This document shows, piece after piece, positions 1 through 11,078 of a stretch of DNA of 64,000 nucleotides; within the stretch, counting starts at the first letter, position 1; each line of letters begins with the position of its first letter. The notes beneath the pieces are model-generated. The model did not search any database. It saw only the letters and a program-made list of their open reading frames with translations, and had not been told where the DNA came from. The stretch lies in assembly GCA_034509755.1 (NCBI GenBank), contig CM067546.1:33130383-33194382 (forward strand), written 5' to 3'. The stretch comes from Anisodus tanguticus (taxonomy: Eukaryota > Streptophyta > Magnoliopsida > Solanales > Solanaceae). Position numbers and translations under genes: made by a program.

Positions 1-1033
1 TCAAACAACCGATCACCTGTGCATATCGCTCCTACTATACAGGTGCACCAAGATTTTTATCAAGCTTTTGATTTGTATCCATTGGTGACTTTATCGGTGA
101 ACTGTCTAACATCTCGAACTTTCTCAAAACATCCTTGATGTAGTGAGACTGAGATAAGACCAGTCCGTCAGACGTCTTAGAGATTTTTATCCCTAAGATG
201 ACATCTGCGATACCCATATCCTTCATGTCGAAGCATTGTTTCAACATGTTCTTAGTCTCTAGGATTACCCTAGGACTGCTTCCTGTGATCAACATGTCGT
301 CTACATACATGCATATCATAACAAATGAGTCAGAGTTACCTTTCGTGTAGACACATTTATCATACTCATTAATGGCGAAACCCTTCGATAGTAGAGTACT
401 ATCAATTTTTTCGTGCCATTGCTTCGGGGCTTATTTCAGCCCGTACAGAGATTTGACAAGTCGACAGACTTTCTTCTCTTGCCCTTGAACCACATACCTC
501 TCGGGTTAGTCCATATAAATTTCTTCTTCCAAATCACCGTTTAGAAAGCCTGTCTTCACATCCATTTGATTTATCTTAAGGTCACGCAAAGCTGCGATCG
601 CAATGAATACCCGTATGGATGTCATCCGGGATACCGGGGAGTATGTGTCAAAGTAGTCAAAACCTTCTGTCTGCCGATAGCCCTTGACCACCAACCTGGC
701 CTTGTACTTATCTATAGACCCGTCTACTTTATATTTCCGTTTGAGTATCCATTTACAACCCAACTGTTTATTTCCCGGAGAAAGATCAACCAACTCCCAC
801 GTATGGTTATGCAGAATGGAGCCTATTTCACTCTCAATAGCTTCTTTCAAGAGCGGTGCTTCTGGAGTTGACAATGCCTTAGCAATTGTCCTTGGTTCAT
901 CATTAACCATATAAGCTACAAAGTCAGGACTGAAGGATTTATCCTTCCTGGCCCTTTTACTTCGCCTTAGATCCATCTCTGGAGTCTCCAAGTTCTGAGA
1001 ATCTGGAATACTAGATTCCGAAAGTTCAGCCAC
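1..1033 (-). pseudogene. reverse transcriptase of Copia A (partial, broken)
   Basis: Two pieces of one frame (1033-506 and 319-35) encode a Copia RT. The first carries LGCKWILKRKYKVDG, YKARLVVKGYRQTEG and INQMDVKTGFLNGDL. The second carries the catalytic box MYVDDMLITG. They are separated by stops at 503-505 and 431-433, both sitting where Copia RTs normally have Gln (CAA to TAA). Two further TAG codons near 29-34 precede the window edge. The enzyme would copy element RNA into DNA; this copy is dead. Conserved motifs make the identification secure although the 3' part is outside the window. Confidence 0.87.
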
Positions 1034-1111
1034 CTCGAGATCCGCTAGATCTGGATCATCTAGATCCGGGCCGTCGATGACTCTCGGTTCTTGAGAGCTT
1101 TGTGCATAACT

Positions 1112-1819
1112 TCATTTGCTAGAGGTTATGTCTTTTTCCTTTCTAGGAAAGGTGCCTTCAAAGAATAGAGCATTCCTTGATTCCATGATTGTACTCTGGT
1201 GGATATCTGGAATATCTGACTTATGCACTAAGAAGCGATAAGCACTACTGTTATTTGCATATCCGATGAATATGCAATCTACAGTCTTAGGCCCAATCTT
1301 GACCTGCTTTGGCTTGGGTACTTCAACCTTTGCCAAACAACCCCACACCTTAAAATATTTGTAGGTGGGTTTCTTTCCCTTCCATGATTCATATGGAGTT
1401 TTGTCCTTACCCTTATGTGGGACTCTGTTAAGAATCGTATTAGTGATAAGGATGGCTTCTCCCCACATGTTTTGGGGAAGACCGGAATTGATAAGCAAGG
1501 CATTCATCATTTCCTTCAATATGCTGTTCTTACGTTCCGCCACACCGTTTGATTGAGGTGAGTATGGAGCCGTCGTTTGATGAATAATGCCTTCTTGGGC
1601 ACAGTATTCCTCAAATGGCGCTACATATTCTCCCCCTCTATCGCTACGAATGGATTTAATCCGTAGGATCAGTTGGTTCTCAACTTCTGCTTTGTAACAC
1701 CGGAATGCTTCAAAGGCTTCATCCTTACTTTTCAATAAGTAAAGGTAACAATACCTTGTGATATCATCAATGAATGTCACAAAGTACTTGTTTTCCCCTC
1801 TAGTTGGTGCGAACTTCAA
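1112..1819 (-). pseudogene. integrase catalytic core of Copia A
   Basis: This is the same frame as the upstream gag-protease segment, separated only by the in-frame TGA at 1871-1873. It shows the retroviral integrase core: YFVTFIDD with the first catalytic Asp, IRSDRGGEYV with the second Asp, and YSPQSNGVAERKN with the catalytic Glu (D,D-35-E pattern). The GKTPYESWKGKKP-like linker typical of Copia follows (KDKTPYESWKGKKP here). The segment ends in a TGA at 1109-1111, but the frame continues into RT at 1033. It would insert cDNA into the host chromosome; the breaks make it a relic. Confidence 0.85.
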
Positions 1820-1873
1820 ATCACATATACCTGTGTGAATAAGTTCTAGAGGAGCAGTATTTCTTTCGACGGA

Positions 1874-3507
1874 TCAAAAGGGAAGCTTGGTGAGTTTTGC
1901 CTCTACGCACACCTCACACTTATGTCGAGGGTTTACGTCGATAGACGGCAATAACTCCATCTTTACTAGCCTTTGGATATAATTGCAGTTAACGTGTCCT
2001 AATCTATGATTCCATAAATTAGAAGACTCAAGCAAATAAGAAGAAGGTTCAACTTTATTACTTGGACGCATTACAGACATGGCATTCACTTTGAAGAGGC
2101 CTTCACAGACGAAGCCTCTCCCCACAAATGTGCCATTCTTAGTGAGTACAAACTTATTGGATTCAAACACTAGCCTAAAACCAGCATTAACCAATAAAGG
2201 TCCAGAAATTAAATTTCTTCTAATCTCTGGGACGTGCATCACTTCCTTCAGAGTGAGCTCCTTACCGGAAGTCATCTTCAAGACCATTTTTCCTACCCCC
2301 AGCACGTCGGACGAAGCGTTGTTGCCCATGAACAGCTTCTTGTCGGTGACTGGTGTGTACGTGGAGAAGGCATCTCTGTTGGAACAGATGTTCCTGGTAG
2401 CACCTGTGTCTATCCACCACTGCATCGGATTCTCAACCAGGTTGTCTTCTAGCACCACTGCAGAGAATTCCTCAATCATGTTATCCAGGAGCGTGTCCTT
2501 GATGACGTTAGCATGCGTCTTGCCTTTAGACTTAGCTTTCTGTTGTTGCTCAGTCTTGAGCTTGCGGCATTCCTTGATCCTATGATCAGGTTTCCCACAG
2601 TGGTGACAGTTACCTCTGAACATCTCTGTTGTGTGGGCCTTGCCATCTTTCTGAAACTTCCGCTTCTTGCTTGAGTTCCCTTTGGCCTCAGCCAGATTTG
2701 CCTTTGCCTCTGCAGGTTGTCTACCCCCAGGCAAGGTCTTCTTATTATCTTCCTGGATTTGGAGTTTGATAATAAGCTCTTCAAAGGTCATCTCCTTTGT
2801 CTTGAGTTTTAAGTAACTCATAAACTCATTCCACAAATGAGGTAACTTTAGCGATGCAACAAAAAACTGCTCATTTGGTTTCATTCCTTCCAAATCCAGG
2901 TGATATAAAATCATTTGGAATTCCTGGACTTGGGACATCACTGTCTTACTATCCACCATTTGGAATTTTAGAAATTTCCCAACGATGAACTTCTTAGTAC
3001 CCGCATCTTGTGCGTTGTACTTCTTTTGCATTTTTTGCCACAGCTCTTTGACAGTACCAACGGTGCAATAGACCGTGTAGAGAGGGTCTGCCAAGCAGTT
3101 CAGTATGTAATTCTTACACATGAAATCGCTATGATTCCATGCATCAAGAACCATCTTCATGCCGTTAACGACATGGATACCAAGGCCCCCTTCACCCGTT
3201 TTAGCAGGCGAAGAGTCCATTTCATCTCCAGCTCGTGGAGGATCTTCCGTTAGGAACCGAGTCATGCCCATAACAGTTAAGTATAATAGCATCTTTTGTT
3301 GCCATCTCTTAAATTCCGATCCCATGAATTTTTTAGGGCGATCATGGTGGTGGGAGGCAGAAGGTGGAGCAGAAGCAGTCGGGAAGGCAACAGAATTGCG
3401 CCTTGAACAGTAGCGGCAGCAGCAGTGAAGGCAGTAGCGGGGAAGGTAGTATTGTTGCCTTGAGAGGCAGCAGCAGTAGCAGTAGCATCGGTCATGTTTC
3501 CAGCCAT
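1874..3507 (-). pseudogene. gag-protease-integrase N-terminus of Copia A (broken)
   Basis: The likely gag start is the ATG at 3507 (MAGNMTDATA, Ala/Thr-rich leader). A frameshift near 3320 moves translation into the 483-codon frame 3325-1874. That frame carries a UBN2-type gag capsid region, then a CCHC zinc knuckle (CHHCGKPDHRIKEC, near 2620-2580), an aspartic protease active site (WWIDTGAT, near 2415), and the integrase HHCC zinc-binding segment (HRLGHVN ... CEVC) near 2000-1900. It stops at a TGA (1871-1873), after which the same frame resumes as integrase. As a retrotransposon polyprotein it would supply the particle shell and the enzyme that cuts it. It cannot be functional with the frameshift and stop. 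Confidence 0.85.
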
Positions 3508-3545
3508 GTTGCAGCAGTTACAGTAAGCTATTATTGTCTTAAACT

Positions 3546-4650
3546 TGTTGGTTACAAAGGTGCAGGAAACGGAAATTACATGTAACTGCTAAGTAATAGA
3601 ATAACTGAAATTACAATTCAACAACAAACTGAAATTACAATAATCTTGAACAAGAAACTGGAACTGTTTTTGTGTATGCCGATTCGAGTGTTTGCACTCT
3701 GTCTTTAAGACAATATTACCCCGTATGTATCCTTTATACATCCTGGACAATTGTTTTCCAAGATAAAACAACAAAGGAACAATTGAGCAAATGAAACTCA
3801 AGTGCTACTGTGAAGAATTTTGAGTAATGAAATGATGCTTGGAAGATTGTAGGAAAATGAATTATGTTTCTGTTTATGTATTTTCGTGTAAAGTGTACCT
3901 CAACAATGGTGACAAGGGGTGCTTTATATAGTAGAAGGAGAGGCTGATCAACTGCCTCCATAAGTGTCATTACTGACCAAGTAATGGCAATTATGGAGGT
4001 AGTAATTCCTCCAAAATAAAATGTGAAGATGTGCAATGGATTGGCCATTTAGTAAGAGTAATTCAGCCAAAATAAATGGCTGAATTGAGTACTGGTGGAT
4101 GTTTCTGCTCATTGCCCAATTCTGACTTTCTTGAAACTTCAGGGACCAAACTGTACATCTTAAAACTTCAGGGACCAAACTGTACATATGAAAGAATTTT
4201 GGTCCAAACTGTACATATGAAACTTCAGGGATCAAACTATACATATGACAAAGTTCTCTGGTCCAAAAAGATAATATCAGCGCGCGTGTGGGTTTTCCTC
4301 GAAACGAAGCACATCTAGGTACTCCCTCCTTTAAACACATGGGATACCCCTTGGGGTCCCAAACCCCAAGCCAACTTTGAGTCTTATAAACAAAACAATT
4401 CTTTCTTCCTCCACTAATGAGGGAGAATTGATCACATACCACACTTTTTCATGCTTCAAACACCTCACTTCGTGGACCAATATCTCTTTAATTTCTCAAC
4501 GAAATTTGACGATCCTTGGCCCTACGGTTATCTACGTACTTAGTAGATCATGCACGTGTGAAGAACCAGATTCTCCAACATGCGTAACACTAGTGTTTAA
4601 GCCGTTAAAGTTGGTCGGACGCAACTCCCGCCAAAGGCAAATTTCCAACA
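3546..4650 (-). repeat. 5' LTR of Copia element A
   Basis: On the minus strand it starts TGTTGGAAATTTGCC at 4650 and ends CCAACA at 3546, giving TGTTGG/CCAACA terminal inverted repeats. Both ends align with the solo LTR at 24140-25107. The shared block GTCTTAAAGACAGAG lies near 3700 here and near 24938 in the solo copy. The gag start codon is about 38 nt beyond the inner end. A G-box CACGTG lies at 4553-4558. Confidence 0.8.
4132..4248. repeat. four-copy ~29-bp tandem repeat inside LTR A
   Basis: Four imperfect copies of a unit reading roughly GAAACTTCAGGGACCAAACT plus GTACATAT. The third copy has diverged (AATTTTGGTCC in place of the CTTCAGGGACC part). The array is in the distal part of the LTR. 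The solo LTR keeps only a degenerate single counterpart near 24560-24590, so it expanded in this copy or was lost from the other. Confidence 0.75.
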
Positions 4651-5486
4651 TAATTTTCACAACGTGAATTTTAATTCCTAAATGATCATATGACTAGCGA
4701 GTCATGTTGTACTACGGCTACAACACAATCTGCAGAATGCACATCTAAATAAAATTGAAAGATATTTGTTTGAAATCATAGTATAACAATATCGTCAATT
4801 TCAAATTACAAAATTTGTTTGGAAGACTTGCCACCTGTTTGTCACATGTCTGGTAGCAGATGCTTAATATACTGAATGATATAATTTGGTGAATGCCAAC
4901 ATAAAAAAAGAAGCAAGTGAGTCCTTCCTAAAGGTAATGAATGATGCAACTATTACCATTCTTCATGATAGACTTGAAAAATTAACTTGTGAAACAACTT
5001 TAACAATATCTCTAAAAATATAATAATCCAAACTAGAGAATTCACAACAAATCGACAACCTGCAATAATCAACAAACATGAGGTTAGTAAAATATGAAAA
5101 ATTATAAGCAAAAAAAATTACAAGAAAGAAACACCAGACACCAACACTCTAAACACATCTAATAATCCAATTTTCAGTAATTAAATTAGGGAAAACCTCA
5201 AACACATATCAACAACACAAAATTTCCAACTTAAATTAATGAAAATGGGAAACGAAATATTCTAATTTTAAGTAGTTCTTGTTGGAAAAGGTTTCAAGTA
5301 CATATCTAAAACACAAATCTACATAAAATCAAGAAAGTGGGAAAGAAGAAAAGAAAAGAAAGATTAAGAAAAATGTAATTGTGGAAGAAAACGGAAGAAT
5401 GGAAGAAAGGTAGGGAATTTAAAAAAATAATCAAATTCTTGATCAGTTTCAAGATGAGTCTACAGCTCTTCATTATCATTTATTAG
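4651..5486. other. AT-rich spacer, no gene seen
   Basis: AT-rich DNA between elements A and B with many A-runs and short direct repeats. I see no ORF of note, RNA gene or convincing transposon ends. The last 5 bp (ATTAG, 5482-5486) are the left target-site duplication of element B. Confidence 0.6.
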
Positions 5487-5611
5487 TGATGGAATATATG
5501 TAATTATATTTAGTGATTTGGTAAAGATTGTTAGTGATTTTGTATTAGTTAAATGTATAATTAGTTAAGCTAATTAACTAATGATAATAATCGAAGGATT
5601 ATTATCATTCA
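5487..5611 (+). repeat. 5' LTR of element B
   Basis: 125-bp LTR starting TGATGGAATATATG and ending CATTCA directly before the primer site. It matches the 3' LTR at 21746-21913 but lacks an internal block of about 40-50 bp (the TTCCATAATTGTAGCC...TTATTAG stretch of the 3' copy). Confidence 0.85.
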
Positions 5612-5625
5612 TGGTATCAGAAGTC
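5612..5625 (+). other. primer-binding site of element B
   Basis: TGGTATCAGAAGTC directly abuts the LTR end. The first ten bases match the complement of the initiator Met tRNA 3' end (TGGTATCAGAGC), the usual plant Copia primer. Confidence 0.8.
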
Positions 5626-5723
5626 TAGGGCAAATCTTCCTCGCCTCCCTCCTCACTAAACTTCCGTCGTGCCCTACTCAGATTTCCCTCCCCTCCGCCG
5701 CCCATATTCATATCCCGTCAGCC

Positions 5724-6795
5724 ATGCCCGACACAAAGAATACCTTCCATCCTGCTCTTGCAGTCTCCAACATCAAGAACAACATCTCTATCATCCTTGG
5801 AATGGAAAACGTCCAATAAGCGATATGGGCGGAGCTCTTTAATATTCACGCAGGTCTCATAAAGTCCTTCATCACATCGTCAAACCGGAAAAGGCAAGGA
5901 AAAGGTGCCAATCACCGATGATGACATGGAGTTATGGGCAACCCTTGATGCTACGGTCCTCCGATGGATTTATTCCACCATCACTACGGACTTCTTGCAT
6001 ACAATTATTGAACCCGACGCAACGACGATGGAAGCTTGGAATAGGTTGTGTGATATATTCCAAGATAACAAAAATTCTCGTGCCGTAACACTTGAGCAAG
6101 AATTCTCTCATACAACTATGGAGGATTTCCCGAATGCTCTGCATATTGTCAAAGGCTCAAGATATTGTCGAATCAACTCAAGAACGTCGGAGCATCGGTC
6201 ACGAATGATCATCTCATTCTTCAAATGGTTGCGGGCCTCACCGAAGCTTATAATGGGGTTGGAACTCTCCTTTTCCAAAACAATCCTATCCCTCATTTCT
6301 ACCAAGCACATTCCATGCTCACTCTTAAAGAGACGTGGTTGGCTAAAAAGGCTACAACCGGAACACATTCCGCCATGGTGGCTGCCACGTCCCGAGAATC
6401 CGATCATCATTCTAAGAATATTATAATCAAAACTGTAATAACGGTAGTGGCAAAAATGGTCAAAATTGTGGTAGCGGCCGTGGTGGCGGCAGTGGCGAAC
6501 GTGGTAGCAACCAACAAGGGTTTGGGCCACAACACCCCTGGCAGCAGTCGTGGGCATCAGTGGGCTTGGGAATGGCCTTGGCCCATCCCTCCGTGTCCAT
6601 ACCCAACAGCCCCTTGGGCCAAGCCTATCAACCGGCAGAAGCAGTAGCCTAGACATTTTGGGCCTCGACCGCAGCAAGCCTAGCAGTAGACTGGCCTTCT
6701 TGGGCCTCAGCTGCAGCAGGCTTTCAACGCAACAGGCTCAACAGCCTCCCCGACTTCCAAGGATATCGAGGCTGCGATGCATACTCTTGGGCTAA
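5724..6795 (+). pseudogene. gag of Copia element B (broken)
   Basis: The probable start is ATG at 5724 (MPDTKNTFHPALAVSN). An in-frame TAA follows near 5817 and a frameshift near 5890. The middle of the capsid is then readable from 5905 (DDMELWATLDATVLRWIYS, EAWNRLCDIFQDNKNSRAV) and, in a third frame, from 6165 (MSNQLKNVGASVTNDHLI, MVAGLTEAYNG). The C-terminal part is Gly/Asn- and later Gln/Pro-rich, without a visible zinc knuckle. The family pattern is UBN2-type gag. At least two frameshifts and one stop make it a relic. Confidence 0.8.
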
Positions 6796-8103
6796 ATCCT
6801 CCGGATGCAAATTGGTACATGGATACCGGTGCAACTTCTCATATGACATCCGCGCAAGGTAATCTCTCGTCTTATTTCAATTTGAGCAAAAATCATGGCA
6901 TAATTTTTTGTAATGGTCATTCATTCTAATTCGTGGTTATGGTCACACAAATTTGTCTCCGCCAAACCCATATTTAGCCTTGAAAAATATCTTTCATGCT
7001 CCTCAATTGATTAAAAATTTGGTGTATGTTAGGAAATTTACAACTGATAACTCAGTTTTTGTTGAATTTGATCCATTTGGGTTTTCTGTGAAGGATTTCT
7101 GGACGGGGATGCATCTAATGAGATGTGATAGTCGAGGCGAGCTTTATCCCATCACCACCACCATTACCACAAATCAAGCCACACCATCAAATTTTGCAGC
7201 ATTAGCACCTTTTTTATGGCATGCATGTTTGGGTCATCCGGGGACATCTGTTTTTTACTCTCTTAGACACACTAAATTTGTTGAGTGTAATCGCACTCGT
7301 GGTTCTAATGTTTGTCCTTCTTGTACTCTTGGGAAACATGTTAAAATGTATTTTATTGCTTCTAATTCTATTACTATGTTGTCTTTTGATATTATCCATA
7401 GTGATCTTTGGACGTCTCCCGTTTTGAGCTCTTTGGGCCACCGTTATTATGTTTTGTTATTGGATGATTACTCTAATTTTTTGTGGACATTTCCGTTATC
7501 TAAAAAGTCTCAAGTTTATTCCACATTTATATCATTTAGAGCATTCATCCATACTCAATTTGAATGGGAGGTTAAGAACATTCAATGTGATAATGGAAGG
7601 GAAATTGATAATGGGTCGTTTCAGGAATTTTGTAAGCTTAATGGTGTATCTTTTCGATTCTTCATCACAAAATGGGAAAGCCGAGAGAAAAATCTGCACC
7701 ATTAATAATATTATTCATACATTAATAGCCCATGCATCATTACCGCCTTCATTTTGGCATCATGCATTACAAATGGTAACTTACCTTCACAACATCCACC
7801 CTATCAAAGGATTAGCCTACCAATCTCCACTCAAAAATCTTTATCAAAAAGACCCTCCTTATTCTCATGTTCGGGTATTTGGATTTTTAAGTTATCCTCT
7901 CTTTCCCTCTACTACCATAAATAAACTTCAAGTCCGCTTTGTCGTTTGTGTCTTTTTGGGTTACTCATCTAATCATCGTGGTTATAAATGCTATGATCTA
8001 TCCTCTAATAAAATTATCATTAGTCGTCATGTCATTTTTTATGAAACCCAATTAACGTTTGCTAAGTTGCATAGTTCAACATCCCATTCGTATGATTTTT
8101 TTA
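6796..8103 (+). pseudogene. protease-integrase of Copia element B (broken)
   Basis: The protease active site WYMDTGATSHMTS lies at about 6812-6850 and is followed by frame disruptions. Integrase resumes from 6953: the HHCC zinc region (WHACLGHPG ... CPSCTLGK) near 7217-7335, then FDIIHSDLW and QCDNGRE with the two catalytic Asp. A frameshift near 7650 moves the C-terminal half (SSQNGKAERK with the catalytic Glu, then VFLGYSSNHRGYKCYDL) into another frame. The segment is cut at 8103 by a solo LTR insertion and resumes at 9666. Confidence 0.85.
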
Positions 8104-9660
8104 TGAAAGTATGTATGTCCTAGAGACAATCTATATTAGGGACAAAACGTACTTGAACACATTCATATTATTAATGAGATTAATATTTATGGCATTTTCA
8201 ATTTTTGAATTATTGTTTGATTATTTGCAATTATTCATATATGTGCATCCCTTGAGCTTACGTTGTCATTAATAGAGTGAGATGTTAATGGTAGAACGTA
8301 ACTCTCAAAATAGCCTCGACTAATGATCATCGAGAATGGAATATCGATGATATTCAATAAGTCGACATGTGATCTGCATCACATTCTTGGAGAATGTATA
8401 TTTCTCACAGCTACGAGTAATGGTTACTCGTGATGGACACATGGATACTTTGGAGAAGTATTGGTATACCCTGCCGATAAACTATTTATTATACATGTTT
8501 GTAGTGTTATCGGCGTGTGGAATATAAAGGTCCTTGACTTTAGGTCAATACACACCTTGTTTGCAGAATGATGTACTTTGACCAAGTTCTAAGCTTAAAC
8601 TCCTTTTGGATAAGATACGGCTTGTGTTGGGTGCATCAGGATGTAAATCAAGGTAGTAGTTTAGCAAAGAATAAGATTCATTCCTCGATTGGAAATTCGA
8701 GAGAGCACTCAGCTTCTCAATGTTATTAGGTTGACTAAAGTCACTGGCCAGTGCAAGAGACATATTTAGAATATGGTCTAGTTGTCAACTAATAAATGTG
8801 AATTAAAGTGATTAAGCCATTTGGATAGACACTTGGCAAATCCTAAGCATAATCGAGTCTGTCGCGAATGAAAGGAATTTATAGTTCCACATAAAGGTTA
8901 AGTTTGCTGGATTCATGTAAACGTACTTCACATATTGAGTTCATTATACGACGCAGTCTAGGAGTTTCGTATGGAGCTTAATTAGATAAATGTCGATATG
9001 TGAAGGCCTATAGGGTCACATTATATACGATTGTTTCTTCAATCTAAGAGTGTATTGAGAAAGTATTAAATACTCGATTGAGAATCAAGATATTTAATTT
9101 ATAATAATTATGGAATATTTCTATTTGATATAAATTATTTAATTAAGTCGAATTGGATTTCAAATTTAATTAAATGTGTTGGATATATTATATGGGTACT
9201 CGGACAAATACAGGGAAACAATTGGGCCAGAAATTACTGGTCCAAAATGAGACCTTAGCCGTCCAACTTGGACGTGTAAGGTGGACCAGCTGGGCTGGTC
9301 CACTGAACATTAACATGGGCCAGGTTTTCCTGTTTTGAATCTGCTTAGGTTTTATCCTGACTCCTATATATAAAACACATACCCCATAAATATTAGGTTA
9401 TAGAAAATGACTTCTCAGTTCATGAAGAAAGATTTCCTAGATTTCTTGCAAAGGAAATACACTGGAGTTGGAACTTGCACTCTAGGATTCAATTCGCGTG
9501 GATACCTTAGTGGTGAATCCGGCGCTCGAAAACCTATAAGTTTTCTTTATCGTGTTTTGAACACTTTATATGATTATCGTATAAGCCATGCCAGGATCAT
9601 TGTTGGGTAAGTAAAATTTTAAACTTCTGTTGTGCTTACGAACCCAACAAATCCATACAT
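8104..9660 (+). mobile_element. solo LTR nested in element B (1.56 kb)
   Basis: It begins TGAAAGTATGTATG and ends ATCCATACA, and TTTTA flanks it on both sides (8099-8103 and 9661-9665). Removing it with one TTTTA copy makes the pol frame of B continuous. A TATA-like CTATATATAAAACAC near 9363 in the last 300 bp suits a plus-strand LTR with promoter, R and U5 at its right end. No internal coding region is present, so it is the scar of recombination between two LTRs. No other copy is recognisable in the window. The 67-codon ORF at 9407-9610 is transcript leader, not a supported gene. Confidence 0.85.
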
Positions 9661-11078
9661 TTTAGATGATGGGATTTCACCTTATGTAGTTCATCATTTG
9701 GTCCAGCCCATACCGAGGCACATAGACCAGCTGGCACACTCCGGACCAATACCTACTGGCCTAACTCAACCCAGCCAGCGCCTTACGCCAGCCATCCCAA
9801 CCCAGCGGCAGACCCACTCTGCCAGTCCAAAACCTCAGCCCACCTCGTTAGGCCCAGCGTGTGGCAGCCCACTGCCATGCCAACTCGTCCCCTCTCCATC
9901 GGGTGGTGGGTCGCATCAGTCCAGCCTAAAACCGGGCAAGCCCACTGCTTCCACCCAATTCCAGCCCACTCCTATTTCTCTTCAAGGCCAGTTACTCGTA
10001 GCCAACAGGGAATTTTTAAACCAAAGCGACTATTTAATCTCAACTATAATGGTACTAAATCCCCTCTACCACGTAATTTCATGTCGGCCCTTCGTGACCC
10101 GAATTGGAAAATGGCTATGGATGATGAATATAATACTCTTATTGAAAATAAGACGTTGGAGTTGGTGCCCCATCCACATGATATTAATGTGATTCATTCT
10201 ATGTAGATTTTTACTCATAAAGAAAAATCTGATGGTTGTTTTGAGAGGCATAAGGATCGTCTTGTAGGTGATGGCAAAATTCAATAGGTTGGCATAGATT
10301 GTAGCGAGACATTTAGTCCGGTGGTCAAACCGTCAACTATTCGCATTGTTCTCAGTCTCGCTCTCTCAAAAGCATGGCCCATTCATCAACTGGACGTGAA
10401 AAATACTTTCTTACCTGGAAAACTCAAGGAAACAGTATACATGCATCATCCCTTTGGTTTCAGGGACCCCGCTCATCCTAATCATGTGTGTTTGCTGAAG
10501 AAATCTTTGTATGGGCTAAAACAGACTCCCCAGGCCTGGTACAAGAGATTTGCATATTACGTTTTTACTCTTGGGTTTTCTCACAGCAAGTCTGATCATT
10601 CTCTATTCATATACCATCACAATACTTCTATGGCCTACATTCTTTTATATGTGGATGATATTATATTGACTGCTTTCTTTGATGCACTTCGCAAGTCTAT
10701 CATAACCATTCTCAGCTCAGAATTTGCTATGAAAGATTTGGAGCCATTGAGTAATTTTTTGGGCATAGTTGTCACTCGTCATACGGGTGGTCTACTTCTA
10801 TCTCAGATGAAGTATGCAGCAGAGATCATTGAACGGGCTGCCATGTCAGCCTATAAGCTATCTCCTACTCCGGTTGATACTAAACTGAAGGTGAGTGCTG
10901 CTTCTAGAACACCATATGAGGATCACTTTTACGAGGCCTAATATTATTTATGCAGTGCAACAGGTGTATTTATTCATACATGATCCGAGGGAAGAACATA
11001 TGCACGCTCTCAAACGCATTGTGCGCTACATTCAGGGTACTCTTGAACATGGCTTACACATATATCCATCATCGGTAT
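9661..11078 (+). pseudogene. reverse transcriptase of Copia element B (broken)
   Basis: A Pro/Gln-rich linker (9660-10000) leads into the RT domain: FMSALRDPNWKMAMDDEYNT near 10080, stops near 10205 and 10287, then HQLDVKNTFLPGKLKE and LYGLKQTPQAWYKRF. The catalytic box LLYVDDIILT lies near 10642-10671, followed by MKDLEPLSNFLGIVVTR. A further break lies near 10940, after which VQQVYLFIHDPREEHM and GTLEHGLHIYP mark the connection to RNase H. The frame is cut at 11078 by element C and resumes at 21270. Confidence 0.87.

Larger units (their letters stand above)
1..4650 (-). mobile_element. Ty1/Copia retrotransposon A, 5' part (cut by window edge)
   Basis: Reading on the minus strand, the order is 5' LTR (4650-3546), gag, aspartic protease, integrase and reverse transcriptase; integrase before RT is the Copia order. 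RNase H and the 3' LTR lie beyond the left edge. From about 3325 leftwards gag-pol sits in one frame, broken by stops at 1871-1873, 1109-1111, 503-505, 431-433 and near 29-34. A frameshift near 3320 separates the first gag codons from the rest. No standard initiator-Met primer site (TGGTATCAGAGC) is visible next to the inner LTR end. A second LTR of this family stands alone at 24140-25107. The gag is of the UBN2 type found in TNT1-like plant Copia elements; the exact clade is not certain. Confidence 0.9.

Noticed and set aside
2079..2585. 168-codon plus-strand ORF opposite Copia A gag
   Set aside because: Antisense shadow of the gag-protease frame with no domain of its own.
6108..6677. 189-codon minus-strand ORF opposite gag of element B
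   Set aside because: Antisense shadow; the plus strand carries recognisable gag blocks.
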